Below are positions 38,156 to 49,705 of a stretch of DNA of 64,000 nucleotides, in pieces. Made by a program: the position numbers and the translations under genes. Origin of the DNA: Melitaea cinxia (lineage: Eukaryota; Arthropoda; Insecta; Lepidoptera; Nymphalidae). Each line of letters opens with the position of its first letter. Position 1 is the first letter of the stretch. The notes under the pieces were generated by a model. It saw nothing but the letters and a program-made list of their open reading frames with translations. It made no database searches and was not told the DNA's origin. The stretch spans positions 11,511,289 through 11,575,288 of the forward strand of contig NC_059395.1 of the NCBI RefSeq assembly GCF_905220565.1. The letters run 5' to 3'.

Positions 38156-38183
38156 AATAATTAATGCAGCAACTTTTATTATT

Positions 38184-38505
38184 ACAGCCTATACAGTCCA
38201 CTGCTGGACATAGGCCTCCACAAGTTTACGCCAAAAATAACGTGAACTTATGTGTTTTGCCCATAGTCACCACGCTGGGCAGGCGAGTTGGTGACCGCAG
38301 TACTGGCTTTGTCGCACCGAAGACGCTGCTGCCCGTCTTCGGCCTGTGTATTTCAAAGCCAGTAGTTGGATGGTTATCCCGCCACCGGTCGGCTTTTTAA
38401 GTTCCAAGGTGGTAGCGGAACTGTGTTATCCCTTAGTCGCCTCTTACGACACCCATGGGAAGAGAGGGAGTGGCTATATTCTTTAGTACCGTAGCCACAC
38501 AGTAC
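38184..38505 (+). repeat. 322-bp dispersed repeat, copy B
   Basis: Same boundaries as copy A at 27069 (ACAGCCTATACAGTCCACTG to GTAGCCACACAGTAC) with no length change, which points to recent spread or exchange. Confidence 0.8.
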
Positions 38506-38881
38506 ACAAGCCTTATGCTGCAGTAAATCTTTGCATATACATATTATAATATAATTATGAAAGTTGCGTTCTAAACTTTATACCAGAGTATCTAAGCAAA
38601 AATTCAGAGTTCTTAACAAAATTATAAGAGATGATTTCCTGCAAAATATAGTCTTCTATTTGGTCTTAAAGATCATCTCTCAGGTCTCATCTCGATTTCG
38701 AATTTGATTTAAATATATTTATTTATTTTCCTTTACTTTTAGAAACAAAGACTGTTATAATACTGAACAAACAACAAATAAAGTTTTGTTGAAGTTAAAG
38801 TTTTGTAATTGTAGTCTACTAGTGATTAAAATAACAATTTTTTAACAATACTTTTAGATAGTACTGTCGTTTTTACCCTAG

Positions 38882-39223
38882 GACGCCGCGTTGGCGCAAC
38901 GGTTACAGCCATGGATTGTACCTGTTGCGTTGGCGGTTGCGGGTTCGATCCCAACAACATTTGTATTGGCCATACAGCTGTTTGCCTTGGTCTGGGTGTT
39001 TGTGCAGTCTTTCTGGGTCTGCCCGCCGTGCCTCGGAGAGCACGTTAAGCCATCGGTCCCGGTTGTTATCAAGTACACCTGATAGCGAACGTTACTCATA
39101 GTAGGGAATATATCCGCCAACCCGCATTGGAGCAGCGTGGTGGATTAAGCTCTGATCCTTCTCTCACACGGGAAAAGAGGCCTATGCCTAGTAGTGGGAT
39201 ATTACTGAAGCTGGGCTGAAGCG
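38882..39223 (+). mobile_element. tRNA-headed SINE, full length, with target-site duplication
   Basis: Same family as the copy at 1257. TTTTACCCTAG stands at both ends (38871-38881 and 39227-39237) as the target duplication, with a T run between the 3' end and the right copy. Box B is damaged (GGGTTCGATCCCAACA), where other copies read CCCCGCACATGATAAACA. Confidence 0.85.
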
Positions 39224-39751
39224 TTTTTTTACCCTAGAGCCAAAAGGCGAGCATACGAACTAGATAAATTATAGTATTATAACTAAAAAAACGTCAGCCG
39301 AAAAATTTCATTGAACGTAATAGATTATTTATTAACACGTTCAGGTTTCACGTTTTTACTTTTCTCCCTTAATTTATGGGGCTGCAAATTAAAATGCCCG
39401 GAGACGCTGAATCTTAAAAAATACTACTGACTGTCTGAGTCGTGTCGTATTGCATCCACAATATTGGTTTTACTATATACTAAAATAAAAAAATAAAATA
39501 AAAACATTTATATAAACAGTATTTTAAAATTTTACTTTGTTCCAAAATTATGTACATAGATTAAAAAATATTTAAATTCTTCGCAGGGATATAATAAAAT
39601 CTTTCCTCAATCATTTCGTAACTTCAAATAATTAGTATTGTTGTCGATGAAAATCGTAAAATGTAAACGAGAAGCATTATGATTATGGTGATATTTTCAT
39701 ATCGATTATGGCACAATACGACGATTGTGTCGTGATCCAATTGCTCGGAGG

Positions 39752-39836
39752 CGCAACGTGGCGACTGCGCAGTGGCGCAACGCTCGTTAACCCACATGTG
39801 CAGGACTTGAGTTCGAATTCGCATCCCTTCATATTT
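39752..39836 (+). mobile_element. tRNA-like SINE remnant
   Basis: GCGCAGTGGCGCAACGCTCG resembles box A and GAGTTCGAATTCGCATCC resembles box B, at tRNA-like spacing. No full cloverleaf can be drawn and it runs straight into a dispersed repeat at 39844. It is probably the head of a second SINE family. Confidence 0.45.
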
Positions 39837-39843
39837 ATTTAAT

Positions 39844-40106
39844 ACTAGCTGACCCGGCGAACTTTGTATCGCCTAACAGTGACTTTTAAGTATTATCACA
39901 AATCTTTTGTATGGGAGTATAGAAAAGTGTTGTTTTTAGACTTTTTCAGGAAATTTAAATTTTTTTTTTTTTTTAGAATTTTTCTCTCCGTAAGAACCAT
40001 CCTCGTACTTCAAGGAATATTTTTAAAAAAGAATTAGCGAAATCGGTCCAACCGTTCTCGAGTTTTGCGCATAGCAACACATTCAGCGACTCATTTTTAT
40101 ATTATA
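39844..40106 (+). repeat. 'ACTAGCTGACCC' repeat, 'CAGCGACTCATTT' subfamily
   Basis: ACTAGCTGACCCGGCGAACT, AGAACCATCCTCGTACTTCA and GCGACTCATTTTTATATTAT; nearly the same as 18502 in its second half. Confidence 0.65.
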
Positions 40107-41476
40107 GATAACTCAGCGATAAAAATAAAACATAAACCTCCTTTAATGATTGGCCGTTGACTTGAAAATTAAGAAAGTTGTCATTAACTTCATCCGATTT
40201 TTCTTTGTATTTGGGCATAATTAAAATAAAATATATTATTGTGTTTTGTCGTGTTGTTGTTTAAATATTTCATTTGAATATATAGTAAAAGTCGAATAAA
40301 GAAACTTCTTATGTATACTAGAAGTTCATTTCTCGTGTGAGTGTGAGCGATTACTTAAAGTCGTAATATAAAGTACGCTATTTAGTTTTAAATACCTTTG
40401 TGATGCAATGACGTAAATTACTGATGAATTTCGAACTTTATGAGCCTCAGACCGATGTAACATGCACAAGTATATAGATTAATTTACGATTCTCATTATA
40501 TAAATTTACTCAATTCTCTTACTATGTAGTAAGCTTAGTGGATAACAAAAATATATTAACCACTATTTGTGGTAAATTGAAGTTGCGACAACGAGTGATA
40601 ATTAACCGTGGATAGTAATTTCATCTAGTAAAGAGCATGAGGTCAAATGATAAATAATAATATAGGAGCATAAGCTTAAGTTAGCTTTACAGTTTTAATA
40701 TTTAGCCATCTTAGCAGGTTTTCTTATTTATTATTTTAGTACTACTATACTGCCCTTCTTCCTTGATTTCTCTTTTAATTAACGTACACGCTCAGCAATG
40801 TTGATAAACATTTTATATTAGACCTATTATTAGACTTACAATTTTACAATTATTTACACATCTTAAATAATAATTATTAATATCTCTTAAGTCTTATCCA
40901 CAACAAACATTTAGAGAACATCAAACTCTTTAACAGTTATACAACTATATTATGTTTTGCATATTATATTTGTATATAAATATATAATTGGATCAGTTAA
41001 CAGATGTAATATAATATGACGTGTTTCGGTTCGCGGACTTGCTCCAATTCATCGTGTCGTTTGACAAACCTTTCTCATTTTACATATAATTATCATGTAG
41101 GTATATGTATTTAAATTGAAAAATATTTTTTTGTTGGACTCGAAACATTAAAATATATGCAATTGTATTAAACAAGGTAAGGTATGGAATTTTCCATAGA
41201 CGATTTTTTATGTACCTACGTACATTTAAAAAATCACTTGAAATACTATGTCACATTTTCCTATTCTTTTTAGGTTAATTATCTTTGATTTACCATGACA
41301 GTCAGAATTTGTCAGAACTTTCGATGATATTTTATTAGTGATGATGTAATATCTAAGCCTATAGAATTTATACTACAGACTAGGAAATCTTTTTAAATTC
41401 CTACTAAAGTATTTATCAGTTAAAAAAATCAAATAAGGAAAGGTCATGTAAAATATATTATGTAACAAATGTTTAA
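40107..41476. other. No gene recognised, intron or upstream DNA of the zinc-finger gene
   Basis: AT-rich with no repeat matches. It is likely intronic if the zinc-finger leader is spliced from upstream. Confidence 0.4.
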
Positions 41477-41618
41477 AATATCAAACCTAAATTTTCTCAT
41501 TTCGAAACGTATATTTATAGAGACGTATTATGCTATTTATATTTTGGAATATCAAACCTAAATTTTCTCATTTCGAAACGTATATTTACAGAGACGTATT
41601 ATGCTATTTATATTTTTT
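41477..41618. repeat. Tandem duplication, two 71-bp units
   Basis: Two adjacent copies starting AATATCAAACCTAAATTTTC, with a period of 71 and one clear difference (ATATTTATAG / ATATTTACAG). It ends about 250 bases before the zinc-finger leader acceptor. Confidence 0.85.
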
Positions 41619-41859
41619 TGTTTCTTTTCTTTACATTAATACTCGCCAAGAGCTCAGCGAAGGCGTTACGTGATGCCTGGTAAGCACAGCGCGTGACTCG
41701 ATCGCCCTGATTTTGTACAGGATCTAAGCACACGAACCGACTAGATTATTAATTAAGCATTCAGATATGAATTATTTTAATATGATCAATATAAATACAA
41801 TCAATTGTCTAATTATAATGATTTTTTTTTGTAAACAACCAATTAATTTAATGTTTTTG

Positions 41860-41871
41860 TTTTGTTTTCAG
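41860..41871 (+). promoter_or_regulatory. 3' splice site (acceptor) upstream of the zinc-finger CDS
   Basis: A T-rich tract ends in CAG at 41869-41871. It is the best acceptor in the 1 kb before the ATG. Its spacing and strand suit the last leader exon of the zinc-finger gene. Confidence 0.65.
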
Positions 41872-41917
41872 ATAAAAAAATCATCTCGAGCAACTTCGCT
41901 GGATATCGCTCTTATAC

Positions 41918-41974
41918 ATGATAATGGGTATAGTTAAACATCTTAATAGATCTTCAATCAAGTGGACGAATTGA
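41918..41974 (+). other. Upstream ORF 1 in the zinc-finger leader (18 codons)
   Basis: ATG at 41918, with a second in-frame ATG two codons later, and TGA at 41972-41974. It would be translated before the main ORF if ribosomes scan from the cap. No peptide function is claimed. Confidence 0.4.
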
Positions 41975-42010
41975 GTCTTTCAAGAACAGTGTACGGCTTT
42001 GGGGTGAATA

Positions 42011-42094
42011 ATGGGAAAAAGGAACGTTCGGATTAAGTTTGCACATTCCATTGGTCCTCCCATTGATTTGAGTCCATTGGGCACTTTCGAATAG
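42011..42094 (+). other. Upstream ORF 2 in the zinc-finger leader (27 codons)
   Basis: ATG at 42011 preceded by A at -3 (good start context), ending in TAG at 42092-42094. It could lower initiation at the main ATG about 200 bases downstream. Confidence 0.4.
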
Positions 42095-42247
42095 CAACCC
42101 AAACCAAGTCTTAACGCACTGTCAGTTACCGACGCACTAGCGCTGCCAATAAAAGTACAAGTCATATCGGGTTAACTATAACTCATTTAAACTTAGATTT
42201 ACTTACTTAAGTACAAAAATAATAGCAAAAAAGCACGAGATTGTTTA

Positions 42248-42274
42248 ATGTACCGAGTTGTCGTCCTCGGTTAG
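42248..42274 (+). other. Upstream ORF 3, in frame with the zinc-finger CDS (8 codons)
   Basis: ATG at 42248, eight codons, then TAG at 42272-42274, in the same frame as the main CDS and ending 18 bases before its ATG. That stop separates the short peptide from the main protein. Confidence 0.4.
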
Positions 42275-42292
42275 ATTATTGAAAAGGTAGTC

Positions 42293-44038
42293 ATGACGAC
42301 CACTGCACCAGAACTATCTAAATCAGATTTTTTTGATTTTGTAACTTCAAATGAAATAACTGATGCTCAATATAAGCAGCAAATGCGATCTGTTAATGTA
42401 TTTATGGAATCGCCTGATTCGAGATCAAATCCATTATTGTCTGAAGACCCCAAAGAACCCAACAACAATAATCTGCTGAGTGTAACCAACGTGCAATCTT
42501 CGACAAGTAGCAGTATGACAACCACCGCGAGTTCGAATCCACTTCAAAGTTTTGACTCCATATGGAATGTGGACCGAGATAGAGATCGGTTGGAGACGGC
42601 AATGCTAGAAGATCTTAATAAATTTTATTGGAATCAAGACAACGAAATTAATGGGACACATGCATCTACTGATACTGCGATTTCGAATAAATTAATTAGT
42701 AATAATACTGATGGGCAGATATACACACTGACTGTTCTTAATCAAGATATTAATGAATCAAGTACGAACCGCACATACAATTGGGGAAAAGAAGAAGATG
42801 TTTCAATGTCTAGTCCAACAGATTTGGAACCAAATTCTTCATTAGACCTTGAAACAATATTGAACATGAATGGATTTCCTAACGATTTTAGCCAAGACAC
42901 ACTTAGTTCAAATATTCTACCAAAAGTAGAAAGTTACAATTACGAAGAAGGCGATCCCGAAAATCCTATTACAGAAATAAGTACAAGAAACTTGGTAAAA
43001 GTAGAACCTTATAATTACGATGATAGTGAATTTAGGAGTAACGATAAAAAAGATGACTCAAGCCACGGCACTATTATCAGCACGCCAACTTTGTTAGAAG
43101 TTGAATACAATAACAACAATAATGATTGGAAACTGACAGATCAAAATACAGAGTCAAATGAGTCTTTATTACGGAGTGCCTTGCAAGGAAAAGCTTTTAT
43201 TAGATATAGTACAATACAAAAAAATACTGTTACCAAGCTTGACGCAGAAACAGAACTAAAAAGGGTTATCATAAATAATAACAACAAAGCTGATGTACCG
43301 TCTATGTATCAAGACAATAAAGAAACAGATACTGAATTATTAATGTCGATGGGTCCACCAAGTGGCAATGTTAGTATATCTATACTATTAGAAGAACCTA
43401 CTGCCGCTGTCGTACCTAATGGCGAGAATCCTACATCAACACAAAGTGTAGACGACATTATACTGTCACAGCTGGATACCAGCTACCCCGACGATTACGA
43501 AAAGTTAAAACGGATAGCAACAGAATTAGGTGAATCGGTTCAACCATTTTGTACTGTTGAGCCAATTGATCCTACGCGTAGTGTGTATAATATACACCAT
43601 GTAAATGGTGAATTAGTAACAATGATTCCTGCTGGAGAGGTTCAGTTACCGCAACACTTACAAATAGTAACAGCATCGCCTACTGTTTCTAGCACAAAAC
43701 CAATTGGAAAAAAATACAGTAAACGACCCCCAAATAAAAATTCACCGCCATCGACCCAGGCTCAGTCAGGTACAGCTGTTCAAGCTGCTACATCCACATC
43801 TAACGGTGTCAGGAAAGAAAGATCGCTACATTACTGTTCCATTTGTTCGAAGGGATTTAAAGATAAGTACTCTGTAAATGTACACGTAAGGACACATACA
43901 GGTGAAAAACCCTTCACTTGTTCTCTCTGTGGAAAAAGTTTTCGACAAAAGGCGCATCTAGCAAAGCATTACCAAACTCACATCGCCCAGAAAAGTGCCG
44001 CGGCTAATGGCGCCTCAAAACCCACCAAACAGCGGTAA
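42293..44038 (+). CDS. Two-finger C2H2 zinc-finger protein (putative transcription factor), 581 aa
   Basis: This is one uninterrupted coding exon. The ATG is the first Met after an in-frame TAG at 42272-42274, which fixes the start. The first 460 or so residues are low-complexity, rich in Asn, Ser, Thr and acidic residues, and probably disordered. A basic patch (KKYSKRPPNK, about 473-482) precedes two C-terminal C2H2 fingers: C515/C518/H531/H535 and C543/C546/H559/H563, both C-x2-C-x12-H-x3-H and joined by the classic TGEKPF linker. That linker is typical of DNA-binding fingers, so nuclear DNA binding is a family-level inference. A short motif recurs at about 208-218, 233-243 and 267-274 (L-x-K-V-E-x-Y-N pattern); VKVE at 235-238 fits the SUMO-attachment consensus. 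The leader begins at a splice acceptor, so non-coding exons lie upstream. I cannot name an orthologue. Codon use is AT-rich like the surroundings and the reading frame is intact. Confidence 0.93.
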   Translation: MTTTAPELSKSDFFDFVTSNEITDAQYKQQMRSVNVFMESPDSRSNPLLSEDPKEPNNNNLLSVTNVQSSTSSSMTTTASSNPLQSFDSIWNVDRDRDRLETAMLEDLNKFYWNQDNEINGTHASTDTAISNKLISNNTDGQIYTLTVLNQDINESSTNRTYNWGKEEDVSMSSPTDLEPNSSLDLETILNMNGFPNDFSQDTLSSNILPKVESYNYEEGDPENPITEISTRNLVKVEPYNYDDSEFRSNDKKDDSSHGTIISTPTLLEVEYNNNNNDWKLTDQNTESNESLLRSALQGKAFIRYSTIQKNTVTKLDAETELKRVIINNNNKADVPSMYQDNKETDTELLMSMGPPSGNVSISILLEEPTAAVVPNGENPTSTQSVDDIILSQLDTSYPDDYEKLKRIATELGESVQPFCTVEPIDPTRSVYNIHHVNGELVTMIPAGEVQLPQHLQIVTASPTVSSTKPIGKKYSKRPPNKNSPPSTQAQSGTAVQAATSTSNGVRKERSLHYCSICSKGFKDKYSVNVHVRTHTGEKPFTCSLCGKSFRQKAHLAKHYQTHIAQKSAAANGASKPTKQR

Positions 44039-44170
44039 CTGAAATGCTCACGCCGTATTAATTTTTCCGTTCCATTGATAGTCAATTGAACTTAATGACT
44101 GATAGCGAGTGTATTTTTAAATCAAACACGTAAAGGCTGACATATCACAGATGAATTTGGTAAGGTGCTA

Positions 44171-44176
44171 AATAAA
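44171..44176 (+). terminator. Poly(A) signal candidate, zinc-finger gene (proximal)
   Basis: AATAAA 133 bases after the TAA stop. In such AT-rich DNA the hexamer occurs by chance, so position is the main support. Confidence 0.4.
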
Positions 44177-44460
44177 TGAATAGTTTAAACGTTTAAGAAA
44201 ATGATATAAGGAAAAGATTCTCAGCCATTATCATGCTTGTTAATTTGTATGTAATTCCGCCCGTTACCGATTACTCTTAGCTTTAGCTAGTTTTAGCAAT
44301 GTATGTACATGTACAAGTAAGTGATTTTATAAAAATATATTTAAACTCTACACTCCATATAAATTAGTCATATTATTATATATAATAATATTGAAATCAT
44401 GGTATAATGGACTCTATAATGACGTCTATATGCACCCAATATTCTTTCGGTTCCTGATAT

Positions 44461-44466
44461 AATAAA
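44461..44466 (+). terminator. Poly(A) signal candidate, zinc-finger gene (distal)
   Basis: AATAAA followed closely by a T-rich stretch, about 420 bases past the stop. It is an alternative 3' end; still longer 3' UTRs cannot be excluded. Confidence 0.35.
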
Positions 44467-47400
44467 ACTGTCCATGAATTATTTATAATTATATTTTTTG
44501 ATGTATATTATTAACAAAAGAATATTTTAACTAATCAAATAAATAACCAACAATAATGAGCAAATTTAGGATTACCAATAGACAGCTTACACTGTAATTT
44601 CTCCGACAGCGCGACCAACCAAACTTTCTAAAAATAATAATAAAAAAAAAACAAAGTAAAATAACGAACATTCAGTACAAACTCTCTTTCACCGCTCGAC
44701 TATCGTATCTCTATACTACCTTGCTCTTAGTTCGTTCGTTTTTTCCTCATATTGACTCGTGAAATTGCAAAGCTTTTCTTAAGATTAGACATTACTTTTT
44801 TGTAACGTTATTTTATTTGCAAGTTACATTACATTACATTAAATATTTTTCGAATTCTTTTACTGTAAATTAGGTACTATAATCTATTGATCGATTACAT
44901 GGCTATTCAATATATAAAAGAGAATGGTGAAGGGTAACTCACTCCTGAAATTAAATCTCGCCTGATACTGAGACCTGATTGCAGCCAGATTGCTATAAAT
45001 TTCAAATAAGAGTGATTCAATCGCTGTCTTTAAAATTGTGCTCCCTTTCTCATCTTACAAATTGGCCTTTCTTTGTTCCTATCGTGCAGTACCGCGCCCT
45101 TCCATTTATAAGAGTAACTATTACGAATAGCAAGAAGTATAATAAGCATTTATATAAAACGATTTTTAATCAATAGATGGCTATTAAGTAAAATAACTAT
45201 AAATTTATTTTAATTGCTCATAATAATTATTTAAAAAAATCATCTTCTCTATCACAAATATTTTTATATATTATAGTTTAACAATAATCAAGATATCACC
45301 ACGATATCACAACAAAATGATAGTTCATTAGAAGATATTATATAGAAAAATTTAATAAAAATCTGACTGACCTCTTTAACAGGAAACGTGTGTCTTTTAT
45401 AATAAGTACCAATCGCGTCGTGACACAGCAGTAATTGTGTATCGTTGTAGCGTCAAACTGTAAGTGTTATAGATTCGCCAAGATTCATTGTTCAATTTTA
45501 TTCACCTTTTAATATGTGTGCTATAGGCACTTTGGTCTTTCAGGTATTTATTATGAAAAAGGCATATAAAAATAAATAAAAATAATTAATATATAATTAT
45601 CAAAAATCACTTTTTTAAAAGTGTGTACCTATTGGAAATATGTATTTGTAGAACTTGTATTCATATAAATAGTGAATTTTATCTTCGATACACACTGTTC
45701 TCTTTTTTGTGACTTGACGATATTAGTTTAACTACCAGTCACGGGCTAAATTTAAGATAATCAGACTTTATGCGGCGACGCGGAAGCAGAAATTCTACGT
45801 CCGGGTGGTCAAATAGTACCTACAGCTTAAAATCTTATTAATGTTTTTTTATTCCTTAATATCGACAACGAGTCACAATTTCAGTATTATGCTAGGTGAT
45901 GACCGCACAAGTAAAATGTAATTACAATAATATGACAACTTTTAATACTCATTAAATGTAAAACTTACACAAGTCTGTAAACACTATTTGCATTTTAAGA
46001 ATGTAATATTTTTATAGGGTTATGAGTAGACATAATTACTTCAGTATAAACCGATATATTTTTCTTGCCAAGAAAATTCTGATAATGCATATTTTTATTT
46101 TAAGTAGGTAACAGAACACTGCCTTTAAATGTTTCTATGTTATTGAAAGACTAATTTTCTGTCAGCATAATTATTGCTAAGACTTTTTCACGATATGTAT
46201 TAAAGTATAATTTTTAATGAACATTTTGTTAACTGTAAAATGAGCCTGTTTTGTAAAGTTTTATTTTTGGACTCTGATCTACAAAACTATAACTTTTAAA
46301 AACTTTTAATTCTGCCCAATGTCATTAAATACGTCATACTGTTATGAATTGTTTTTAAACAAATTAGTGCATGATATGTATTGTTTGTTTAATATTAATA
46401 TTAAGTTGTAAGTACATTAGAGAATTCCTTTAACAATACTCATTATTTGTATATATACCTATACACGTGTAACCTACTGGTTAAATAGGGGATAACTAAT
46501 TTGTGACGTAAAAATTTATTCTTTGTATCTCATTAGATGGTATTTGAAATATTAGCGAATTTATAGATATTTTATGATAAGCATTAAGAAACATTTAAGA
46601 GATTTACCATTTAGTTATAGGAAACTTTGGCTACCTTTATATTATATGCGGTTGCATAAATGGTTGTTAATATATTCATGTAACATATTAATTTATGTTG
46701 GTTTTTGAATACTTATTCGAAAAGAATTCTTTTTCAGTTTAATCAATTATTATTGCATTTGTTCCTGAGTTGATTATTATATTTTATTGATAATTCTTTG
46801 TTTATAAGATTTCTATTATTATTGATCGAAATAAGAGTAATTTAATGTTAGAATAGAAACTTTAAATCGAGGACGCCGTTGAAGTGTAATGGAGTGATTG
46901 TTGAGGAAGTAGCCGACACCTTGTAAATATATTATTATTTATTTGGAATTTTCATTGTTGCTCAATATGTGGACCGCTAAATTGAAACATTTCACTTCAT
47001 GGTTATGCTGAAGCCGTCCTGTACAATAATTATATTATTTATTTATAGAATTACGGATAAGATGAAAATGGAAATACAAAAGATAATTTTATTTCGATTA
47101 ACCCGAGCTGTGATTTTTACTAATGTATTTCTATTGATACAGTATCAGTTTCAAGGTAAAATCGAGTAATAAAGTCGTAAAGTGCAAGTCTTGGACGTAT
47201 CAAAGTCGGCTTAAGATACAATTTAAGGTAACTACTTCGAACAATAACGAGAAGTAGTTTGTTCGGCTGCCAACAGCGAGTGTGATACGGCTTCAAAGTT
47301 GAAGCTGGACAAAATTACTAAGGTCTTCCAGTGCTTATCTATTGTTACAGATGTCTATCTTTTGCATGGAAATATAAACCAACAAACATTCTCAGATCTT

Positions 47401-49673
47401 TGTTTCTAATAGATGTAATTTATTATTTTAAATACATACAAATAGATATTAATCTATTATTTTAAATATATAAATTTATGAATAAAAATATAATAATGAG
47501 TTTGAAATTCCATTAAATGCAAAAGATACACATGAAATTACCTTTTGGAATGTTCGCTTAACTCTGGTCATTCATATCAGTATCAATATAAGCTCTATAC
47601 GTAACGTAATGAAATTTGTAGCTACCATAATTTTTACACATTTACAGTTTTGTATTAAATTTCTTATATTTTTTACTTTCCTACTTAAGTTTGCTAATAA
47701 AATGTTTTTTTTTATAATATAATAAACATGTTTTATTTTCCAACGTCAATCCTTTTATGCACTTGAAATACATTTATTTTTTTAATTTAACTAAGTTTTG
47801 AAGCGATAGTATAAAAATATATAATTTATAGTGCATTAAAGTAAATAAAAAGCTAATAATATAAATAATTAATCTTGACATTTAAGCTAACCGGAACTAT
47901 GATATTTATGGAGAGACCGCTACCGTAAAGCACGTGAAGATATTAATTTATAAATATATAAATTGTGATGCGAATCTCACAAAATACTTGTATATACCTA
48001 TTTTATCTCCATTGATAAGGCTTCGCTTTTTCTTGGGAAATTAAAAAAATAATAATGCAAAAAAATCTATAATTAGTCTACATCTAGTTTGGATTGATTT
48101 TATGTTATTATTAATTTTATCACAGTTTTAATGTATTAATCATAATTGCATACTTTTATGCTGTTTTGATATAAAATGGATATTTTATTTTAAAATTGAG
48201 TGAAAGTTCAAATTATGCACTAATGAATACGTGATCAGCATATTATGCACATATTACAAAAAAAAAACAACAATGATTACTGTTTTAAATTAACTTGTTA
48301 CATTTTGCTAGATAATTTACTAAAAATATTAAAATCTAGCAGTATCACAAAAGAGAAGTATATACTAGTCTACTATCTCTACTCTGAAGCGATAAAAATT
48401 TGAATAATAACTTCATTATAATGCCATTAACTCAGTAAAAATACTTATTATACTATTTATATAGCACCACGTAGGTATACTGCAAAAAATGCTAAATAAT
48501 AACTCTAAATTATAGAGCTACGAGTAGCTACAATACAGTTTTATTTGGATGGTATAAATAATTCGCTTAATCCTATTGTGATAAAAGTAAGACAAGTGAA
48601 CAAAAGGCACATATAAGATAGATAGCAGGTCTCCGGCGCAGAGGGGCATTGTTTCGGCCGTGTTCCGGCCGCGGCGTCCACACGTCGTAATTAGCTCCAT
48701 TGTGGGCAGAGCGATGCTATCGACGACGCTTCCGATGGATTTACCTATGCACGTAAGTAACCGCTTTCCACTCATTGTTTACTGCCTTAAGCTTATTCCA
48801 TACTTTTGCCATAAATGAGCAAATACTATAATCGTAATCTTTTAAGAATATTACGTGCAATAAAAATCAAATTAACTTTCTTTGAAAACCGTATGGCTAG
48901 ACGTTGATTTCAGAACCGGTTTCCTTATTTTTGTTCAATTAAAATTAAATCATTGTTACCTAAAATAAATAAAGGAGTATCGTATTAATGTGTCATTACT
49001 GATTTATGTTAATAAACTGGTTAGAAACTTGATTGAAATAAAATTAAGTTGTAAATAAATCATATGTGTCTCTCCTAGTATAATTAGTTTGTAATAGTTT
49101 ATAGATAGTAATAATTATAGTCTTTGTTTAAAATTAAATGTTTGTGTTGTTTTAGGGTAAGGTGTAATAATGATAGTCTGACTAATTTGCCTGTTTTCAA
49201 AATTAAATTAAGACTGTTATCTCAACTGCACCGACTAATCTCCTTCATGTATTCTCCACTCTACACTACATTGGCAGAATCAACCGTGCCCCACTAGCAC
49301 AACTGAAAGCCATTAAAGCAATCAATCAATCAATTAGAAACTTGATCGACATGTTTAGGATTATAGAATTATTAATCAAACAGTACTTTGGTTAAGCATT
49401 TCATCTGTTTATCTTCCACATTAACTTATAAATTACTGAAATGGTGGATAAAAAGATTGTTATCTTAATAACAAACTACCACGAGTACAAAGATAAATTG
49501 CTACATTCAGTCGGCGACAAATTAATGATACTCAACTATACTCCAAAGTTCATAAGTAGATCTAGAAAGACTGATGTATAAAATCCAATTTAAAAATTAT
49601 TGCTAAAATAGTTATTTCTTACATAACCATAGTGCAATACGACACGATATAAAAGTAGCGGAAGTCTGAAGGT
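44467..49673. other. AT-rich 3' flank of the zinc-finger gene, largely repeat-free
   Basis: Over 5 kb without recognised transposons, unusual for this window. Several AATAAA occurrences would allow a long 3' UTR. A CpG patch is at 48600-48760; a (CAAT)n-like stretch at about 49318-49335 follows a mixed-composition block that may be a retroelement end. Confidence 0.4.
48600..48760 (+). other. CpG-rich patch ending in a strong splice-donor-like site
   Basis: About 150 bases of mixed-composition sequence including GGCCGTGTTCCGGCC, ending CTATGCACGTAAGTAACC, a near-consensus donor on the plus strand. The 85-codon minus-strand frame has no known motif. It may be a non-coding exon of an unseen transcript. 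Confidence 0.3.
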
Positions 49674-49701
49674 GTATATATATATGTGTGTGTGTGTGTA
49701 C
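49674..49701. repeat. (TA)n(TG)n microsatellite
   Basis: TA units merging into TG units, just past the A-rich 3' end of the minus-strand LINE. Confidence 0.8.
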
Positions 49702-49705
49702 ATAT

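Larger units (their letters stand above)
41872..42292 (+). other. 5' leader exon portion of the zinc-finger gene
   Basis: A long T-rich tract ending in TTTTGTTTTCAG at 41860-41871 makes a strong splice acceptor. The coding ATG follows 421 bases later with no obvious intron between. The leader therefore appears to be spliced to one or more upstream non-coding exons that I could not locate. It carries three upstream ATGs with short ORFs, listed separately. Confidence 0.7.

Noticed and set aside
38878..39120. ORFs of 60-80 codons
   Set aside because: SINE-derived, not genes.
41980..42165. Minus-strand ORF in the leader
   Set aside because: No motif; lies opposite the leader exon.
42402..42602. 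Minus-strand ORF within the zinc-finger gene
   Set aside because: Shadow of the intact 581-codon frame on plus.
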